Assembly: GCA_002471805.1 (NCBI GenBank)
Contig: DKQR01000216.1
Span: 1,667-17,412, forward strand
Length of the DNA: 15,746 nucleotides
Source: Fidelibacterota bacterium UBA7303
GTDB lineage: Bacteria > Fidelibacterota > Marinisomatia > Marinisomatales > UBA1611
Direction of reading: 5' to 3'
The notes below the pieces were generated by a model. The model saw only the letters and a program-made list of their open reading frames with translations. It had not been told where the DNA came from and searched no databases. The position numbers were made by a program, and so were the translations under genes. Positions 13,727-15,746 of this stretch are shown here, one piece after another. Positions within the stretch are counted from its first letter, which is position 1; every line of letters begins with the position of its first letter.

Positions 13727-14728
13727 TTAGAGAAATTCTCCTAAAAGCCCCATGAGGTCTACCACCCTGTTAGAATAACCCCATTCATTGTCATACCAGT
13801 TCAACGTTTTTACAAAATTGCCTCCGATCACCCGTGTAAAGGGCGCATCAAAGATAGATGAATACTGATTCCCGATTATATCTGTAGAAACAACCGGCAA
13901 AGTAGAATATTCCAATACTTTAGCAACAGGGCCATTGTCAGCAGCCGCACGTACGGCATCATTTATTTTATCCACCGTAACATCCTGTTCTAAGCGTACA
14001 TTAAAATCTACGACTGAACCATCAGGGACTGGTACTCGCATAGCTATTCCGTCCAGCTTCCCATTCAGCTCCGGCAACACTTTACCTACAGCGCGGGCAG
14101 CGCCTGTTGTTGTAGGAATTACATTTTCAGCCGCAGCACGGCTCCTGCGCCAGTCGGAATGAGGGACATCTGCAAGGCGTTGATCATTGGTATAGGCATG
14201 AATCGTATTGATAACACCCAGTTCAATTCCAAATGCTTCATGGAGTACTTTCGCCATGGGTGCTAGGCAATTGGTGGTGCAACTGGCGTTGGAAACGATG
14301 CTATGGTCTTTTGTTAGCCCCTCATCATTCACGCCCAGTACAACAGTATAATCGATTTCATCCTTGGCCGGAACGGTCAGAATCACCTTTTTTGCACCCG
14401 CAGAAATGTGATCTTCCAGCTGAGTCCGCTGCCTGAAAATCCCCGTGGATTCTACAACAATGTCCACCCCCATTTCACCCCAGGGCAATTGTTCAGGAAT
14501 TCGTTCAGCCAGCAATTTCACTCGCTGGTGACCAGCAATTAAGACATCTCCTTCCAAGGAGACATTACCGGGGAACCGACCCATGACAGTATCATACTTC
14601 AGTAAATAAACAAGGGCACCTTTATCAAATATATCGTTGATGGCTACTACATCAATTTCTTTATGATTATTTAGGACTCGGAATACAGACCGTCCAATTC
14701 TGCCGAATCCGTTCACAGCGACCCGCAT
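13727..14728 (-). CDS. gap: Glyceraldehyde-3-phosphate dehydrogenase, catalytically complete
   Basis: This glycolytic enzyme oxidises glyceraldehyde-3-phosphate to 1,3-bisphosphoglycerate with NAD. The 333 residues are the normal length. NGFGRIGR (6-13) binds the dinucleotide and N31-D32 after the second strand suggests NAD and not NADP use. The catalytic Cys150 in SNASCTTNCLAP, His177 in NTIHAYTNDQ, the TTTGAARAV phosphate loop (207-214), Arg231 in MRVPVPDGS and WYDNEWGYS near the end are all present. The start ATG shares a base with the stop of the upstream Cys-less paralogue (TGATG). A strong AAAGGAGG lies 10 bases before it, inside a hairpin. The gene is the end of its transcription unit and converges with the sugar dehydrogenase gene. 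Confidence 0.98.
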   Translation of the reverse strand: MRVAVNGFGRIGRSVFRVLNNHKEIDVVAINDIFDKGALVYLLKYDTVMGRFPGNVSLEGDVLIAGHQRVKLLAERIPEQLPWGEMGVDIVVESTGIFRQRTQLEDHISAGAKKVILTVPAKDEIDYTVVLGVNDEGLTKDHSIVSNASCTTNCLAPMAKVLHEAFGIELGVINTIHAYTNDQRLADVPHSDWRRSRAAAENVIPTTTGAARAVGKVLPELNGKLDGIAMRVPVPDGSVVDFNVRLEQDVTVDKINDAVRAAADNGPVAKVLEYSTLPVVSTDIIGNQYSSIFDAPFTRVIGGNFVKTLNWYDNEWGYSNRVVDLMGLLGEFL

Positions 14729-15746
14729 CAGGAAAGGTCCTCCTTTCCATAGAGTGCAATTGTATCCAGGATCCGTTTAGAGAAACCCCAGCCATTGTCG
14801 TACCAGCAAATGGTTTTCAATAATGTTTCCGATGTTATCATAGTAGCCTGAGCATCAAAAACCATGGTCTCCTCACGACCGTTCACATCACTGGAAACAA
14901 TAGGATCATCTGTATACCCCAAAATACCCGCATACCTGTTTTCCGCTTCCTCCTTTAGAACCTGGTTTACTTCATCGGCAGCTGGTATTGTATCCAGTTC
15001 CGTAGTCAGGTCTACACAGGAACCGTTTGGAACTGGGACATTAAATGCGATCCCGTCCAGTTTACCAGCAAATTCGGGCATCAGTTTTTCCACAATCTCT
15101 GGAGCGCTTGTGGTGTTGGGAATAATATTTTCAACCGCGGAGCGGCTCCTGCGGAGATCCAGGCCTATGGCATCTGCCAATGGCTGGTCTGATGTAAAGG
15201 CGTGTATTGTGGTCATCATTGCTCGTTTAACGGAATAGTGTTCGTTCAGGATTTTCAGCATCAGGGCCAAAGCCTGTGTAGTGGAAGAGGTAGCAGAAAT
15301 GATTTTATCAGAGTGTTGAATAGTATCCTCATTGACACCATGAATTACAATCCGGTCGATTTCATCTTTGGGAGTACGTGAAACAATGACACGTTTCGCT
15401 CCGGCCTGAATATGTCTATCCAATTCATTACGCCATAAATATTTACCTGTAGCATCTACAACTACATCCACATCAAGTGTAATCCAAGGCAGTTCTCCAG
15501 GCTTATCCCCCGGCAAAATCCGAATTTTTTTCCCATGGACAACAAAAGCATCACCGTCCAGTTCTATAACATCATCCAGGGTTCCATGTATGGAATCCCG
15601 GACCAGCAGATAATGGAGTGCTTCTACATGGCTATGTTCGCTGATGGCAACAATGTTAAAACGGGGATCTTGGTAGGCTAGCCGAAAAAGGTTGCGGCCA
15701 ATACGACCAAAGCCAAATAGGGCAATGTTTATAGGGCGATTAATAT
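14728..15746 (-). CDS. GAPDH paralogue lacking the catalytic cysteine (5' end beyond window)
   Basis: The frame is open to the window edge, giving about 338 codons before the stop at 14728. The first visible codons encode INRPINIALFGFGRIGR, so the true start must be just outside; the internal TTG at 15516 is not the start. The fold is clearly GAPDH: GFGRIGR, VDVVVDATGKY, TIHAFTSDQ (His kept), RRSRSAVENIIP and WYDNGWGFS. However, the active-site SCTTN is SSTTQ: the Cys codon position is TCC, Ser, at 15285-15283. The phosphate-binding Arg231 position is Asn (15042-15040), TTGAA is TTSAP, and the NAD-specificity Asp is Glu. It is therefore unlikely to catalyse the normal reaction. The frame is intact over its whole visible length, so this is not a decaying pseudogene by appearance. 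It overlaps gap by one base, suggesting a partner or regulatory subunit. Confidence 0.93.
   Translation of the reverse strand, partial: INRPINIALFGFGRIGRNLFRLAYQDPRFNIVAISEHSHVEALHYLLVRDSIHGTLDDVIELDGDAFVVHGKKIRILPGDKPGELPWITLDVDVVVDATGKYLWRNELDRHIQAGAKRVIVSRTPKDEIDRIVIHGVNEDTIQHSDKIISATSSTTQALALMLKILNEHYSVKRAMMTTIHAFTSDQPLADAIGLDLRRSRSAVENIIPNTTSAPEIVEKLMPEFAGKLDGIAFNVPVPNGSCVDLTTELDTIPAADEVNQVLKEEAENRYAGILGYTDDPIVSSDVNGREETMVFDAQATMITSETLLKTICWYDNGWGFSKRILDTIALYGKEDLS
14731..14748 (-). promoter_or_regulatory. Hairpin holding the Shine-Dalgarno sequence of gap
   Basis: On the minus strand GGAAAGG (14748-14742) and CCTTTCC (14737-14731) form a perfect 7-bp stem with the tetraloop AGGA (14741-14738). 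The AAAGGAGG ribosome binding site of gap runs through the 5' arm and loop, and the gap ATG begins two bases after the stem. The hairpin lies in the last codons of the upstream GAPDH paralogue, so a ribosome finishing that gene would open it. This is the layout expected for translational coupling. Confidence 0.65.

Noticed and set aside
13730..13740. Short inverted repeat GAGAA-A-TTCTC at the convergent ends of the sugar dehydrogenase and gap genes, considered as a bidirectional terminator.
   Set aside because: The stem is only 5 bp and AT-rich, lies inside the last codons of gap and has no T tract on either side.
14728..15516. Start of the GAPDH paralogue at the internal TTG (15516).
   Set aside because: The frame continues upstream to the window edge and encodes the GFGRIGR dinucleotide-binding motif, so the TTG is an internal Leu codon.
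14728..15746. The Cys-less GAPDH copy as a pseudogene.
   Set aside because: There is no frameshift or premature stop, conserved segments other than the substrate site are well kept, and the gene is tightly coupled to gap.

Overview
This window comes from a bacterial chromosome of moderate G+C. It is dense, almost entirely on the minus strand, and has no rRNA, tRNA, CRISPR or mobile element that I can see. The genes are unfused, with ancestral trp order EGDCFBA, a class II DAHP synthase, and separate short PheA, TyrA and chorismate mutase. Many start codons overlap the preceding stop and few have strong Shine-Dalgarno sequences. A lineage around the FCB group, such as Candidatus Marinimicrobia/SAR406, is plausible, but this is an impression from gene style and not a proven placement.

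Reading the minus strand from right to left, the window opens with two tandem GAPDH-family genes. The upstream copy (14728 to beyond 15746) keeps the Rossmann fold motifs but has Ser at the catalytic Cys position and Asn at the phosphate-binding Arg position. The downstream copy (13727-14728) looks like a normal GAPDH. A perfect 7-bp hairpin covering a strong Shine-Dalgarno sequence lies exactly at their junction. A convergent plus-strand gene for an exported PQQ-type sugar dehydrogenase follows (12567-13697), then a short AT-rich divergent intergenic region. Next come three minus-strand genes: a DppA-like M55 peptidase, a FAHD1/YcgM-like hydrolase, and a stand-alone AroQ-type chorismate mutase.

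The main content is an eleven-gene aromatic amino acid supraoperon, 10503 down to 1. Its order is trpE-trpG-trpD-trpC-trpF-trpB-trpA-pheA-tyrA-DAHP synthase-aroA-aroE (twelve genes counting the truncated aroE). Every junction overlaps by 1 to 23 bases and there is no internal gap. The encoded enzymes cover the first step of the shikimate pathway (DAHP synthase), shikimate formation (AroE), EPSP formation (AroA), the whole Trp branch from chorismate, and the prephenate-consuming steps to Phe and Tyr. Chorismate mutase, which supplies the prephenate, lies just upstream.

The 183 bases between chorismate mutase and trpE hold a transcription attenuator. It has a 22-codon leader ORF with the run Trp-Tyr-Trp-Tyr-Phe, a perfect 9-bp intrinsic terminator with a 9-base U tract ending 8 bases before the trpE start, and an antiterminator pairing positioned so that a ribosome stalled on the Trp codons would leave it free. 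Because the leader codes for all three aromatic amino acids and the operon makes all three, I propose that it senses aromatic amino acids jointly. PheA and TyrA both lack ACT regulatory domains, which fits control at the level of transcription. The other standout is the Cys-less GAPDH paralogue co-translated with a normal GAPDH.
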